Shown: piece by piece, positions 38,112-48,120 of the stretch
Layout of the letters: each line of letters starts with the position of its first letter
Position numbering within the stretch: position 1 is the first letter of the stretch
Source of the DNA: Hydrogenophaga sp. Root209
GTDB lineage: Bacteria; Pseudomonadota; Gammaproteobacteria; Burkholderiales; Burkholderiaceae_C
DNA: 64,000 bases
Reading direction: 5' to 3'
Assembly: GCF_001428625.1 (NCBI RefSeq)
Contig: NZ_LMIE01000029.1
Span: forward strand, 459,793 to 523,792
Position numbers and translations under genes: made by a program
The notes under the pieces: model-generated
Seen by the model: only the letters and a program-made list of their open reading frames with translations
The model's database searches: none
Told to the model about the DNA's origin: nothing

Positions 38112-39823
38112 ATGCCTACCACCCCCACGCCGCCGACCACGCCTTCGTGCTGTTCGACGTGTTGCTCGCGCACGAGCACCTGGCCGAACTGCCGGCCATG
38201 GCCGAACACGCCGACACCGCCCTGCTCACCCAGGTGATCGACGAGGCAGGCAAGTTTGTGGGCGACGTGGTGGCGCCGCTCAACCGCAGCGGCGACGAGA
38301 TCGGCGCGCAGTGGAAGGCAGGCGCCGTCACCATGCCGCCGGGCTTTCGCGACTCGTATCAGGCCTTCTGGCAAGCTGGCTGGCCCTCGCTCGCCTGTGC
38401 CACCGAAGACGGCGGCCAGGGCCTGCCCACCGTGGTGGAGGCTGTGCTGCACGAAATGCTCAACGCTGCCAACCACGGCTGGACCATGGCGCCGGGTCTG
38501 CTGCACGGGGCCTACGAATGCATCCGCCACCACGGCTCCGATGCCCTGAAAGCGCGCTACCTCGAAAAGCTGGCCACGGGCGAATGGCTCGCCACCATGT
38601 GCCTGACCGAGCCACACGCCGGCAGCGACCTGGGTCTGGTGCAGACCAGGGCCATGCCGCTGGCCGACGGGCGTTTTGCGCTGTCGGGCACCAAGATCTT
38701 CATCTCCGGCGGTGAACACGATCTGAGCGACAACATCGTGCATCTGGTGCTCGCGCGCCTGCCCGATGCGCCGCCTGGTCCCAAGGGTTTGTCGCTGTTC
38801 CTCGTGCCGAAGTTTGAAACGGACGGCACGCGCAGCGCGGTCCACTGCGAGCGCATCGAAGAAAAGATGGGCATCCACGCCAGCCCCACCTGCGTGATGC
38901 GGTTTGACGAAGCCGCCGCGTCCATCGTGGGCGAACCCGGCAAGGGCTTGAACGCGATGTTCGTGATGATGAACGCCGCGCGCCTGCTGGTGGGCCTGCA
39001 GGGCATCGGCCTGCTCGACGCTGCCTGGCAGAAGGCGAACGCTTACGCGCAGGAGCGCCGCCAGATGCGCGCTCCCGGCAGCGGTAGCAAGGCCGGTCAA
39101 GCCGATGTCATCGCCTTGCACCCCGCCATCCAGCGCACCCTGGGCACCCAGCGCGCCTGGATCGACGCCGGGCGCGTGATCGCCTACCGCACCGCGCTTG
39201 AACTCGACACACAGAAACACCACCCCGACACCGCGCGCCGAGAAGCCGCCGCGCGCTGGTGCAGCCTGGTCACGCCGGTGCTCAAGTCGGCCTGGACCGA
39301 GCAGGCCTTCAGCGGCGCAAGTGCCTGCCTGCAGGTGTTCGGCGGCCACGGCTATGTGCGCGAGTGGGGCATCGAGCAGCACGTGCGCGACGCGCGCGTG
39401 GCGATGATCTACGAGGGCACGAACGAAATCCAGGCGATCGACCTGCTGGTGCGCAAGACCCTGCCCGACGGGGCGAGCGCGCTGCAAACACTGCTGGGCG
39501 AACTGGCGGCAGACAGCGCGCCAGACCCCCGAACCCGGCAGGCGCTCCAGGCCTTCAGCGCTTTCGTGCGCGAGCAGGTCGTGCCGCAAACCAGCGCGGG
39601 TGACACGGCGCCCGGACAGCCGTTCTGGCTGGCCGACGATTTCCTGCGCGCACTGGCCTTGCTGCTCATGGCCTGGGCCTGGGGCCGCCTGGCCGCAGCG
39701 CCCAACGTCGATGCCAGCGCGCACGCGGACTTCTGGCGCTGGGTGTGGCCCGAATTCGACATGCGCATGGCCATGATGAAAACCACCTTGTCGGTCGGGC
39801 AGCCCCGCCCGGCTATGCTCTGA
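38108..39823 (+). CDS. Acyl-CoA dehydrogenase with C-terminal extension
   Basis: 571-aa flavoprotein of the large acyl-CoA dehydrogenase group (as DmdC or FadE5-like), about 190 residues longer than classical enzymes. FAD/substrate blocks: [39 protein letters not shown], the C-terminal [24 protein letters not shown], and the catalytic Glu region [17 protein letters not shown]. In this operon it could desaturate dihydrocinnamoyl-CoA, extending the substrate range to phenylpropanoates. Coupled to livF and followed after 2 bases by the MarR gene. Confidence 0.9.
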   Translation: MNAYHPHAADHAFVLFDVLLAHEHLAELPAMAEHADTALLTQVIDEAGKFVGDVVAPLNRSGDEIGAQWKAGAVTMPPGFRDSYQAFWQAGWPSLACATEDGGQGLPTVVEAVLHEMLNAANHGWTMAPGLLHGAYECIRHHGSDALKARYLEKLATGEWLATMCLTEPHAGSDLGLVQTRAMPLADGRFALSGTKIFISGGEHDLSDNIVHLVLARLPDAPPGPKGLSLFLVPKFETDGTRSAVHCERIEEKMGIHASPTCVMRFDEAAASIVGEPGKGLNAMFVMMNAARLLVGLQGIGLLDAAWQKANAYAQERRQMRAPGSGSKAGQADVIALHPAIQRTLGTQRAWIDAGRVIAYRTALELDTQKHHPDTARREAAARWCSLVTPVLKSAWTEQAFSGASACLQVFGGHGYVREWGIEQHVRDARVAMIYEGTNEIQAIDLLVRKTLPDGASALQTLLGELAADSAPDPRTRQALQAFSAFVREQVVPQTSAGDTAPGQPFWLADDFLRALALLLMAWAWGRLAAAPNVDASAHADFWRWVWPEFDMRMAMMKTTLSVGQPRPAML

Positions 39824-39825
39824 CG

Positions 39826-40368
39826 ATGCCTGAAACCTCCACCGCCAACGCCATGCGCCGCCCCCGTGGGCCGCGCAAAAACGCCGCGGGCGACAGCCTG
39901 CAGCTCGACGTCGGAACGGGCAACGCAGCGGGCGATGCGCGCGAGGTCGACACCTCGTACCTGGAGACCCTGCTGGGCTACAACGCCCGGCGCGCGGCGC
40001 TCACCATCATTGCGCTGTTCCTGCGCCGCATGGAGCCCTACGACCTGCGGCCGGTGGACTTCTCGGTGCTGACCGTGGTGGCGCACAACCCCGGCGTGAC
40101 CTCGCGCCAGATCTGCGCGGCGCTCGACATCCTGCCGCCCAACCTGGTGGGCATGGTCAAGGCGCTGCACAAGCGCGGCCTGATCGAGCGCCAGCCCCAC
40201 CCCACCGACCGGCGCGCCCAGGGCCTGCACCTCACCCCGGCCGGGCAGCGCCTGCATGCCCAGGCTCAGACCACGGCAACCAACCTGGAACAGGAAGCCA
40301 CTCACACACTGAGCGCGGCCGAACTGCAGACCCTGACCGACCTGCTGCGCCGGGTCTACCGTCGCTAG
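39826..40368 (+). CDS. MarR-family regulator of the hydroxycinnamate-type operon
   Basis: 180-aa winged-helix regulator. An N-terminal extension of about 45 residues is polar. The core reads RRAALTIIALFLRRMEPYDLR, then PGVTSRQICAALDILPPNLV (recognition helix region) and wing RQPHPTDRRAQGLHLTPAGQ. MarR proteins sensing cinnamoyl-CoA thioesters (CouR, FerC, HcaR types) control such operons in other bacteria. Last gene of the operon, so it would be autoregulated through the palindrome at 28080-28098. ATG 39826 lies just after the acyl-CoA dehydrogenase stop; the frame is open further upstream but overlaps that gene. Confidence 0.88.
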   Translation: MPETSTANAMRRPRGPRKNAAGDSLQLDVGTGNAAGDAREVDTSYLETLLGYNARRAALTIIALFLRRMEPYDLRPVDFSVLTVVAHNPGVTSRQICAALDILPPNLVGMVKALHKRGLIERQPHPTDRRAQGLHLTPAGQRLHAQAQTTATNLEQEATHTLSAAELQTLTDLLRRVYRR

Positions 40369-40510
40369 ACCCTGGCAATCCGGGTAAATCCGTAGCGTGT
40401 GCCTTTGCGCCACATTGCTGCATTGCACGCAGCTAGCAAACTGGTAGCACCCTGGCTTCGTGTCTATAGTTCTCATTCGGGCTTTCGCCAGGCCTCCCAG
40501 GAGAATCCGC

Positions 40511-40852
40511 ATGAGTGCCAAAGACAACGCTGCCGTGATCCAGCTCTTCGACCTGCTCGAATCGCGCTACGCCATGCGGGTGATCTGGGCCCTCTCCGAC
40601 GGACACCCCCAGACCTTTCGTCTGCTGCAGGACAGCGTGGGCGGCGTGACCCCCAACACCCTCAACACCCGCATCAAGGAGCTGCGAGCGGCGCGGCTGG
40701 TGGACCACAGCGGCCACGGCTACCGCCTCACGCCCCAGGGTGCCGAGCTGGCGCGCCGCCTGAGCGATGTGCAGCAGTTCGCCACCAAGTGGTCACACCA
40801 GCAGGCGCGCGTGGCGGCCAGCGCCACCTCGCCGCACCAGCCGGGCGCTTGA
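40511..40852 (+). CDS. HxlR-type winged-helix regulator
   Basis: 113-aa DNA-binding protein. FDLLESRYAMRVIWALSDGH is the typical first helix pair of HxlR proteins; LQDSVGGVTPNTLNTRIKEL is the recognition helix and DHSGHGYRLTPQGAELARRL the wing and dimer helix. ATG 40511 has AGGAG 8 bases upstream. The 142-base gap upstream contains TAGCA-N6-TAGCA direct repeats (40434-40449) and a TATAGT -10-like hexamer. Target unknown; it is not obviously part of the preceding operon. Confidence 0.82.
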   Translation: MSAKDNAAVIQLFDLLESRYAMRVIWALSDGHPQTFRLLQDSVGGVTPNTLNTRIKELRAARLVDHSGHGYRLTPQGAELARRLSDVQQFATKWSHQQARVAASATSPHQPGA

Positions 40853-40880
40853 TTCGGACGGTTCAACCCAGGCATACCAG

Positions 40881-40952
40881 TGGAACTGGCTTTGCCAGGC
40901 CACAGGTGTGGTCCCCCCTTCAGGGGGGAAGACGCGAAGCGGCGCAGGGGGG
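40881..40952. repeat. Hairpin-rich intergenic repeat, copy 3
   Basis: TGGAACTGGCTTTGCCAGGCCA hairpin, then CCCCCCTTCAGGGGGG, then a CGCGAAGCGGCGCAGGGGGG block. It fills the gap between the convergent HxlR and FAH genes and may end transcription from both. Confidence 0.78.
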
Positions 40953-41789
40953 TCACACAACCACCTGCCGCTGTTCCCCGAGGCCACGCGCGCCCAGCGT
41001 CACCACATCCCCCGCCTTCAGGTACATCGGCGGCTTGTGGCCCATGCCCACGCCAGGTGGTGTGCCAGTGGGAATCACGTCGCCGGGTTGCAGCGCCATG
41101 AAACGGGAGAGATAGCTCACGATGGTCTTCACGCCGAAGATCATGGTGCGGGTGTTGCCGGTCTGGCGGCGCTGGCCGTTCACATCCAGCCAGAGGTCCA
41201 CGTCCTGCGGGTCGCCCAGCTCGTCCGGCGTCACCAGCCACGGGCCCAGGGGGCAGTGCGTGGGGTAACTCTTGCCCTTGGCCCACTGTCCTTCATATTC
41301 CATCTGGTAGGCGCGCTCGGACACGTCGTTGACCAGGCAGAAGCCGGCCACGAAGTCCAGCGCATCGTCTTCGCTCACGTGGAAGGCGCGCCGGCCGATC
41401 ACGATGCCCAGCTCCACTTCCCAGTCGAGCTTCTGCGCGCCTGGAGGCAGCCACACGTCGTCGTTGGGACCACAGACCGCGCCACTGTGCTTGTTGAACA
41501 CGATCGGTTGGCTCGGCGGCTTCAAACCGGCCTCGGCCGCGTGGTCGGCGTAGTTCAGGCCGATGCCGATCACGTTGCCCACACCCCCCACGCAGGCGCC
41601 AAACCGCGTGCCCGCCGGTACAGCGGGCAGGCCGGTCGGGTCGAGCGCGGCCAAGCGGGCCATAGAATCACGCCCCAGGGTAGCCGGGTGGATGTCGGCC
41701 ACCAGCCCCGAGAGGTCGCGCAGCGTGCCGCTGGCGTCGATCAGACCGGGTTTTTCGGCACCCGCGGGTCCATGGCGAAAGAGTTTCAT
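40953..41789 (-). CDS. Fumarylacetoacetate hydrolase (FAH) family protein
   Basis: 278-aa enzyme of the FAH/HpcE superfamily, which cleaves C-C bonds in acylpyruvate-like acids or isomerises and decarboxylates ring-fission products. Metal ligands are in KLDWEVELGIVIGR (Glu residues) and LVNDVSERAYQ (Asp). The conserved QWAKGKSYPTHCPLGPWLV and IPTGTPPGVGMG are present. Divergent from grpE across the heat-shock promoter. The substrate cannot be assigned; homologues serve aromatic catabolism or oxaloacetate handling. Confidence 0.9.
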   Translation of the reverse strand: MKLFRHGPAGAEKPGLIDASGTLRDLSGLVADIHPATLGRDSMARLAALDPTGLPAVPAGTRFGACVGGVGNVIGIGLNYADHAAEAGLKPPSQPIVFNKHSGAVCGPNDDVWLPPGAQKLDWEVELGIVIGRRAFHVSEDDALDFVAGFCLVNDVSERAYQMEYEGQWAKGKSYPTHCPLGPWLVTPDELGDPQDVDLWLDVNGQRRQTGNTRTMIFGVKTIVSYLSRFMALQPGDVIPTGTPPGVGMGHKPPMYLKAGDVVTLGARGLGEQRQVVV

Positions 41790-41863
41790 GGGTTCAACCT
41801 GTTGAGTCGTCAGTTGGAAAGGGGCCGATTGTGACCCCCGCCCCGTCAAACGCCTGTCGCCTC

Positions 41864-41891
41864 CTTGAAACCGGGCCATGCGCCCCCATGT
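41864..41891 (+). promoter_or_regulatory. Sigma-32 heat-shock promoter of grpE-dnaK-dnaJ
   Basis: CTTGAAA (41864-41870), a 13-base spacer, and CCCCATGT (41884-41891): an exact match to the sigma-32 consensus CTTGAAA-N11-16-CCCCATNT. It is 55 bases before the grpE start. No CIRCE element is visible. Confidence 0.9.
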
Positions 41892-41946
41892 GCCTGCCTG
41901 CGGCCAGCGCTGCCCATTTTTTTCAAAAACTTTTCCATTCATTTCC

Positions 41947-42513
41947 ATGAGCCAAGACAACCAGCCCGCTGACAACGCCGCCCCGCAGCACAGTGCGCCC
42001 CTGAGCCCGGAAGAAGCGATGGCGGCCGCCGCGGTGGCCGAGGCCGAGGCCCTCAACGCCCTGACCCACGAGGTGGCCACGCTCAAGGCGCAAAACGCCG
42101 ACCTGGCCGAGCAGTTCCTGCGCGCCAAGGCCGAGGCCGAGAACATCCGCCGCCGCGCCGACGAAGAGATCAGCAAGTCGCGCAAGTTCGCGGTCGAGAG
42201 CTTTGCCGAGAGCCTGCTGCCCGTGGCAGACAGCCTGGAGGCCGGCCTGGCGATCTCCGAGGCCACGCGCGAACAACTGCGCGAGGGCTCCGAAGCCACG
42301 CTCAAGCAGCTCAAAAGCGCGCTGGAGCGCCATCGGGTGATGGAGATCAACCCGGCGGGCTCGGCGAAGTTCGACCCGCACCAGCACCAGGCCATCAGCA
42401 TGGTGCCGGCCGAGCAGGAGCCCAACACCGTGGTGAGCGTCCTGCAAAAAGGCTATTCCATTGCCGACCGCGTGCTGCGCCCGGCCCTGGTCACGGTCAC
42501 CGCGCCCAAATAA
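41947..42513 (+). CDS. grpE: Nucleotide exchange factor GrpE
   Basis: 188-aa cochaperone that releases ADP from DnaK. A disordered Ala/Pro/Glu-rich N-terminus is followed by a long coiled coil (about 38-90, with [20 protein letters not shown] and [16 protein letters not shown]) and the C-terminal beta domain ([40 protein letters not shown]). ATG 41947 is the likely start. First gene of the heat-shock cluster, directly behind the sigma-32 promoter. Confidence 0.95.
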   Translation: MSQDNQPADNAAPQHSAPLSPEEAMAAAAVAEAEALNALTHEVATLKAQNADLAEQFLRAKAEAENIRRRADEEISKSRKFAVESFAESLLPVADSLEAGLAISEATREQLREGSEATLKQLKSALERHRVMEINPAGSAKFDPHQHQAISMVPAEQEPNTVVSVLQKGYSIADRVLRPALVTVTAPK

Positions 42514-42533
42514 GCATTCGGTGCGGTCGCGCT

Positions 42534-42540
42534 CTTGAAA
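42534..42540 (+). promoter_or_regulatory. Possible second sigma-32 -35 element before dnaK
   Basis: A perfect CTTGAAA lies 69 bases before dnaK. No -10 box at the right distance is seen: CCTCATCC at 42560 is 6 of 8 but spaced 19 bases away. A weak internal heat-shock promoter is possible. Confidence 0.3.
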
Positions 42541-42608
42541 AGAACCCGACTTATCCACACCTCATCCACATCGTTTTCAACAATCTTTTTTCTAGACGGA
42601 GCAACAAC

Positions 42609-44534
<1,926 letters not shown>

Positions 44535-44557
44535 TCGGCTGAAGCTTTTCGATCATC

Positions 44558-44585
44558 CGCCGCGTCAGGGCAACCTGCCGCGGCG
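44558..44585 (+). terminator. Weak hairpin between dnaK and dnaJ
   Basis: CGCCGCG / CGCGGCG stem with a 14-base loop followed by TTTGTGTT. Stable stem but a poor U-tract, so it is more likely an attenuator or mRNA stabiliser than a full terminator. Confidence 0.45.
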
Positions 44586-44635
44586 TTTGTGTTCCAACCG
44601 AACCCCCTGGGGGCTGTTCCCTCCCCCTAAAGACC

Positions 44636-45769
44636 ATGGCTAAACGCGATTTTTACGAAGTGCTGGGCGTGCCCAAGAACGCCGCAGACGAAGAAATCAA
44701 AAAGGCGTATCGCAAGCTTGCGATGAAGCACCACCCCGACCGCAACCAGGGCGACGCATCCAAGGCGGCGGAAGAGCGATTCAAAGAGGCGAAAGAAGCC
44801 TACGAGATGCTTTCTGACCCGCAGAAAAAGGCGGCTTACGACCAGTACGGCCACGCCGGCGTGGACCCCAACCTGCGCGGCGGCGCGGCCGGCGCCGAGG
44901 GCTTCGGCGGATTCTCGGAGTCGTTCGGCGACATCTTTGGCGACATCTTCGGTGGCGCGCGTGGCCAGCGCAGCGGCCGCCAGGTTTACCGCGGTGCCGA
45001 CCTGTCGTACGCCATGGAGATCTCGCTGGAAGAAGCGGCCGGCGGCAAGGAAACGCAGATCCGCATCCCGAGCTGGGACGACTGCGAAACCTGCAGCGGC
45101 ACCGGTGCCAAGCCCGGCACCAGCGTGAAAACCTGCAGCACCTGCCACGGCCAGGGCTCGGTGCAGATGCGCCAGGGCTTCTTCAGCGTGCAGCAGACCT
45201 GCCCGCAATGCAGCGGCACCGGCAAGATCATTCCCGAGCCCTGCCCCACCTGCCACGGCCAGGGCAAGATCAAGAAGCAGAAGACGCTGGAGATCAAGAT
45301 CCCCGCCGGCATCGACGACGGTCAGCGCATCCGCAGCACCGGCAACGGCGAGCCCGGCCAGAACGGCGGCCCGTCAGGCGATCTCTACATCGAAGTGCGC
45401 CTGCGCAAGCACGACATCTTCGAACGCGAAGGCGATGACCTGCACTGCCAGGTGCCGGTGAGCATGACGGTGGCCGCCCTGGGCGGCGAGATCGACGTGC
45501 CCACGCTCGCGGGCAAGGCCACCATCGACCTGCCCGAAGGCACCCAGAGTGGCAAGACCTTCCGCCTGCGCGGCAAGGGCGTCAAGGGTGTGCGCAGCAG
45601 CTACCCCGGCGACCTGTACTGCCACGTGGCGGTGGAAACGCCGATCAAGCTCACCGAGCACCAGCGCAAGCTGCTGAAGGAGCTCGACGAGTCGTTCCGC
45701 AAGGGTGGCCACAAGCACAGCCCGAACGACAAGGGCTGGTTCGAGAAGGCGAAGTCGTTCTTCAGTTGA
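44636..45769 (+). CDS. dnaJ: Chaperone DnaJ (Hsp40)
   Basis: 377-aa type I J protein. J domain with [10 protein letters not shown] (HPD near residue 33), Gly/Phe-rich linker ([19 protein letters not shown]), and a zinc domain with four CxxCxGxG motifs ([32 protein letters not shown]). The C-terminal substrate domains end in KKAKSFFS-like sequence. Stimulates DnaK ATPase. Converges with the next gene 7 bases away. Confidence 0.97.
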   Translation: MAKRDFYEVLGVPKNAADEEIKKAYRKLAMKHHPDRNQGDASKAAEERFKEAKEAYEMLSDPQKKAAYDQYGHAGVDPNLRGGAAGAEGFGGFSESFGDIFGDIFGGARGQRSGRQVYRGADLSYAMEISLEEAAGGKETQIRIPSWDDCETCSGTGAKPGTSVKTCSTCHGQGSVQMRQGFFSVQQTCPQCSGTGKIIPEPCPTCHGQGKIKKQKTLEIKIPAGIDDGQRIRSTGNGEPGQNGGPSGDLYIEVRLRKHDIFEREGDDLHCQVPVSMTVAALGGEIDVPTLAGKATIDLPEGTQSGKTFRLRGKGVKGVRSSYPGDLYCHVAVETPIKLTEHQRKLLKELDESFRKGGHKHSPNDKGWFEKAKSFFS

Positions 45770-45776
45770 TCTGAAG

Positions 45777-46160
45777 TCAGGGCGGTGTGCCGCGCGAGGT
45801 TGCGCGAACGGTGTTGAGTTGGTCGCTCAACCACCGACGGCTCTCGACCGGCGCATCGTTGCCGCACCTGACTTGATAAGGCCGGCCCGAGAGGCTGCTG
45901 CGGGACGCGGCGAGTTCGATGAACTGCTCCGCGCTCTGCACGGTTCCCTTCTTCTCGATGTACTCGAGCTTGCGCAGCAGGTGGGCCTTGGCCCGCGCGC
46001 CATCATGCCAGGTGCCGTTGCGCTGGTACCAGCAAGTCGAGGCTTCGAGGCGGTTCAGGATCGCTTCGATTTCCGCACGCACCGGTGCGGGGGTGGGTTC
46101 GGCGAAAGCAATACAGCACACCAATGCCTGCATGGCGAGAAATCCGTGACAACACTTCAT
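45777..46160 (-). CDS. DUF5329-family secreted protein
   Basis: 127-aa protein with an N-terminal signal peptide (MKCCHGFLAMQALVCCIAFA, cleavage near AFA). The mature part has the DUF5329 pattern: EIEAILNRLEASTCWYQRNGTWHDGARAKAHL, split here by conserved Cys, then KKGTVQSAEQFIELAASRSS and a C-terminal Cys before a Trp-Leu helix. Function unknown for the family. ATG overlaps the end of the GNAT gene by 4 bases, so both belong to one leftward unit. Confidence 0.82.
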   Translation of the reverse strand: MKCCHGFLAMQALVCCIAFAEPTPAPVRAEIEAILNRLEASTCWYQRNGTWHDGARAKAHLLRKLEYIEKKGTVQSAEQFIELAASRSSLSGRPYQVRCGNDAPVESRRWLSDQLNTVRATSRGTPP

Positions 46161-46603
46161 GCCAGATCCCCGGCCTCACGAGCGATGTAGCCTTGCTTCA
46201 ACGCCATGTCCTGATTCTCGAAGATGGCCATGGCGGTGTTCATTCGCCTGAACCCGAGCTTGCCGTAAAACGACTCTTTGCCCGGCACCGCGTAGAGGAT
46301 GATTTTTCGGTGTCCGCTCGATGCGGCCACCAGCCTGGTGATGATCTCCTTTCCAAGGCCGGTTCCCTGGTGGCTGGGCAGAACAGCCACATCGCAGATG
46401 TACGAGCAATCCGCTCCATCGGCGAGCGCTCTTCCGACACCGACCAGCCGCCCTTCGTCGTAGGCAAGGCAACGGAACATGCTGTTGGAGAAAACCGTCT
46501 TGAGCCAGGCCGGGCTCTTGTTGCCGAGCGGCGCCGCCAGGTAGAGCGCGGACAACTCGTCCCAATCCAGGGTGTCAAGTGATTCGGACCAGCAAATGGG
46601 CAC
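46157..46603 (-). CDS. GNAT-family N-acetyltransferase
   Basis: 148-aa acetyl-CoA-dependent transferase. Core motif A: CDVAVLPSHQGTGLGKEIIT with the Q/RxxGxG/A acetyl-CoA loop; motif B: YAVPGKESFYGKLGFRRMNT. The open frame extends to 46810, but the family-like N-terminus begins at a GTG (46603) with AAGAGA upstream, reading VPICWSESLDTLDWDEL. Substrate unknown. Precedes the DUF5329 gene with a 4-base overlap. Confidence 0.85.
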   Translation of the reverse strand: MPICWSESLDTLDWDELSALYLAAPLGNKSPAWLKTVFSNSMFRCLAYDEGRLVGVGRALADGADCSYICDVAVLPSHQGTGLGKEIITRLVAASSGHRKIILYAVPGKESFYGKLGFRRMNTAMAIFENQDMALKQGYIAREAGDLA

Positions 46604-46644
46604 GGTGTCTCTTCTGATGTTCGAGGCCAGCAACGGCCGGCACG

Positions 46645-46914
46645 TCAACCTTTGAATTCCTGATCGCTGCGCTGCGCATCCGCAAGCTGTTCGTCCAGCG
46701 ATTGGCGGTATTTGATACAGCCTCGAATGAACTGCGGCCAAGCCGGGACTTCCAGCGATGGAGCGACCCTCTCCGGCAACAGCGACCACAGAGCGGGATG
46801 GTGCCAGCACAGGTCATGGCCACTGGCATCTCGATGAGATCGAATGGCATCACGCAGCTTTCTGACCTCTGCAACGAGTTGTTCGCGCGACCGGGATTCA
46901 AGATCCTCGTCCAT
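46645..46914 (-). CDS. Small conserved-looking helical protein, unknown function
   Basis: 89-aa protein with no signal peptide. A charged coiled-coil-like start (MDEDLESRSREQLVAEVRKL) is followed by HDLCWHHPALWSLLPE and WPQFIRGCIKYRQSLDEQL. I do not recognise a characterised family. The start is chosen by GGAGG five bases before ATG 46914, which sits just after a weaker in-frame ATG at 46926. Same strand and 41 bases upstream of the GNAT gene, so the three genes may be an operon. Confidence 0.7.
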   Translation of the reverse strand: MDEDLESRSREQLVAEVRKLRDAIRSHRDASGHDLCWHHPALWSLLPERVAPSLEVPAWPQFIRGCIKYRQSLDEQLADAQRSDQEFKG

Positions 46915-47095
46915 AGCAGCCTCCATAGTCGAGTGAGCCTTTTGCCCTTGCTGAGAAACCACCGCCAGCCGTGCACTGTATCGGCATCTGGCCAGTCTCC
47001 CTTCTCTGACTATCTCCTTCATTGCCAGCATCGATTGGCCTCAACCAATAGCTTTTGCCAAACTACCCACTCTTTCGATTCAAGCAGGAGTGTTC

Positions 47096-48088
47096 GTGGC
47101 CCAACTGATCCGACAAGTCCGCCCCGTCTGGGCCCAGATGCAGCAACTGGAGCTGCCGGTGCCGCCGCACGCCCTGCGCAACGCCCTCTTTGCTCTGGGC
47201 ACCGGTCTGTTGGCGATGGCCGGCCTGGCCTCACTCAGCACGTTCTGGGCGCCCACACGCGCCTGGTGGGACGCCGCCGAACACGGCAGTGCCATGGCGG
47301 CGGGCGTGCAGGCCTCGTTGCTGGCGGCTGTGGCCACCGCCGTGGGTGCCTTGCCGGTGTTTCTGGTGCAGCGCGTGAGCAAGCTGCAGGAAGCGGCGTT
47401 GATGTCGTTCTCGGCCGGCATCATGCTGGCCGCTGCCATCTTCGCCTTGCTGCTGCCTTCGCTGGACGCAGGGCAGGCGCTGTTCGGTGGTCGAGTCGGT
47501 GCTGCCGCGCTCGGCGGCGTGGGCCTGGCGCTGGGCATGGGCCTCATGCTCGCGGTCGACCACTTCACGCCGCACGAACACGCGGTGCTGCCGCCCGCCG
47601 CGCACGGCCACACCACCGCGCACACGGCCAACGCAGCGCAAGGCGCCAGACTCATGGTGCTGGCCATCCTGATCCACAACGTGCCCGAGGGACTTGCGGT
47701 GGGCGCGGCCTATGCGGGCGTCGGCGAGGCGGGGGGCTCGCAGGCGGGTGCTTCCGTGGCGCTGGCCATCGGGCTGCAGAACATGCCCGAGGGCCTGATC
47801 GTGGCGATGGCTTTGCGCACGCTGGGCCGCGGCGCGGGCCAGGCCTGGGGTGTGGCCGCGCTCACGGGCCTGGCCGAGCCGCTGGGCGCCATCGTGGGCC
47901 TGGTGGTGCTGGGCAGCGTACCGGTGTTCTACCCACTGGGCCTGGCGCTGGCGGCGGGTGCGATGCTGTTCGTGGTGAGCCACGAGATCATTCCCGAGAC
48001 GCACCGCAACGGCTTCGAGACCATGGCCACCGGCACTTTGCTGGCAGGCTTCATCTTCATGCTGCTGCTGGATGCGGCGCTGAACTGA
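47096..48088 (+). CDS. ZIP-family divalent metal transporter
   Basis: 330-aa membrane protein with about eight hydrophobic segments. Metal path motifs: HNVPEGLAVGAAYAG in helix 4 and QNMPEGLIVAMALR in helix 5; the His-rich cytoplasmic loop reads HGHTTAHTANAA. Belongs to the ZupT/GufA-like group that takes up zinc, iron or manganese. GTG 47096 has AGGAG five bases upstream and is preferred over GTG 47090, which overlaps the ribosome-binding site. Confidence 0.9.
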   Translation: MAQLIRQVRPVWAQMQQLELPVPPHALRNALFALGTGLLAMAGLASLSTFWAPTRAWWDAAEHGSAMAAGVQASLLAAVATAVGALPVFLVQRVSKLQEAALMSFSAGIMLAAAIFALLLPSLDAGQALFGGRVGAAALGGVGLALGMGLMLAVDHFTPHEHAVLPPAAHGHTTAHTANAAQGARLMVLAILIHNVPEGLAVGAAYAGVGEAGGSQAGASVALAIGLQNMPEGLIVAMALRTLGRGAGQAWGVAALTGLAEPLGAIVGLVVLGSVPVFYPLGLALAAGAMLFVVSHEIIPETHRNGFETMATGTLLAGFIFMLLLDAALN

Positions 48089-48120
48089 CCACCAAAAGTG
48101 CGGGGCGTAAGATGCCCCGC

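Noticed and set aside
42514-42608. Independent sigma-32 promoter for dnaK
   Set aside because: A perfect -35-like box is present but no -10 at a permitted distance; kept only as a low-confidence element.
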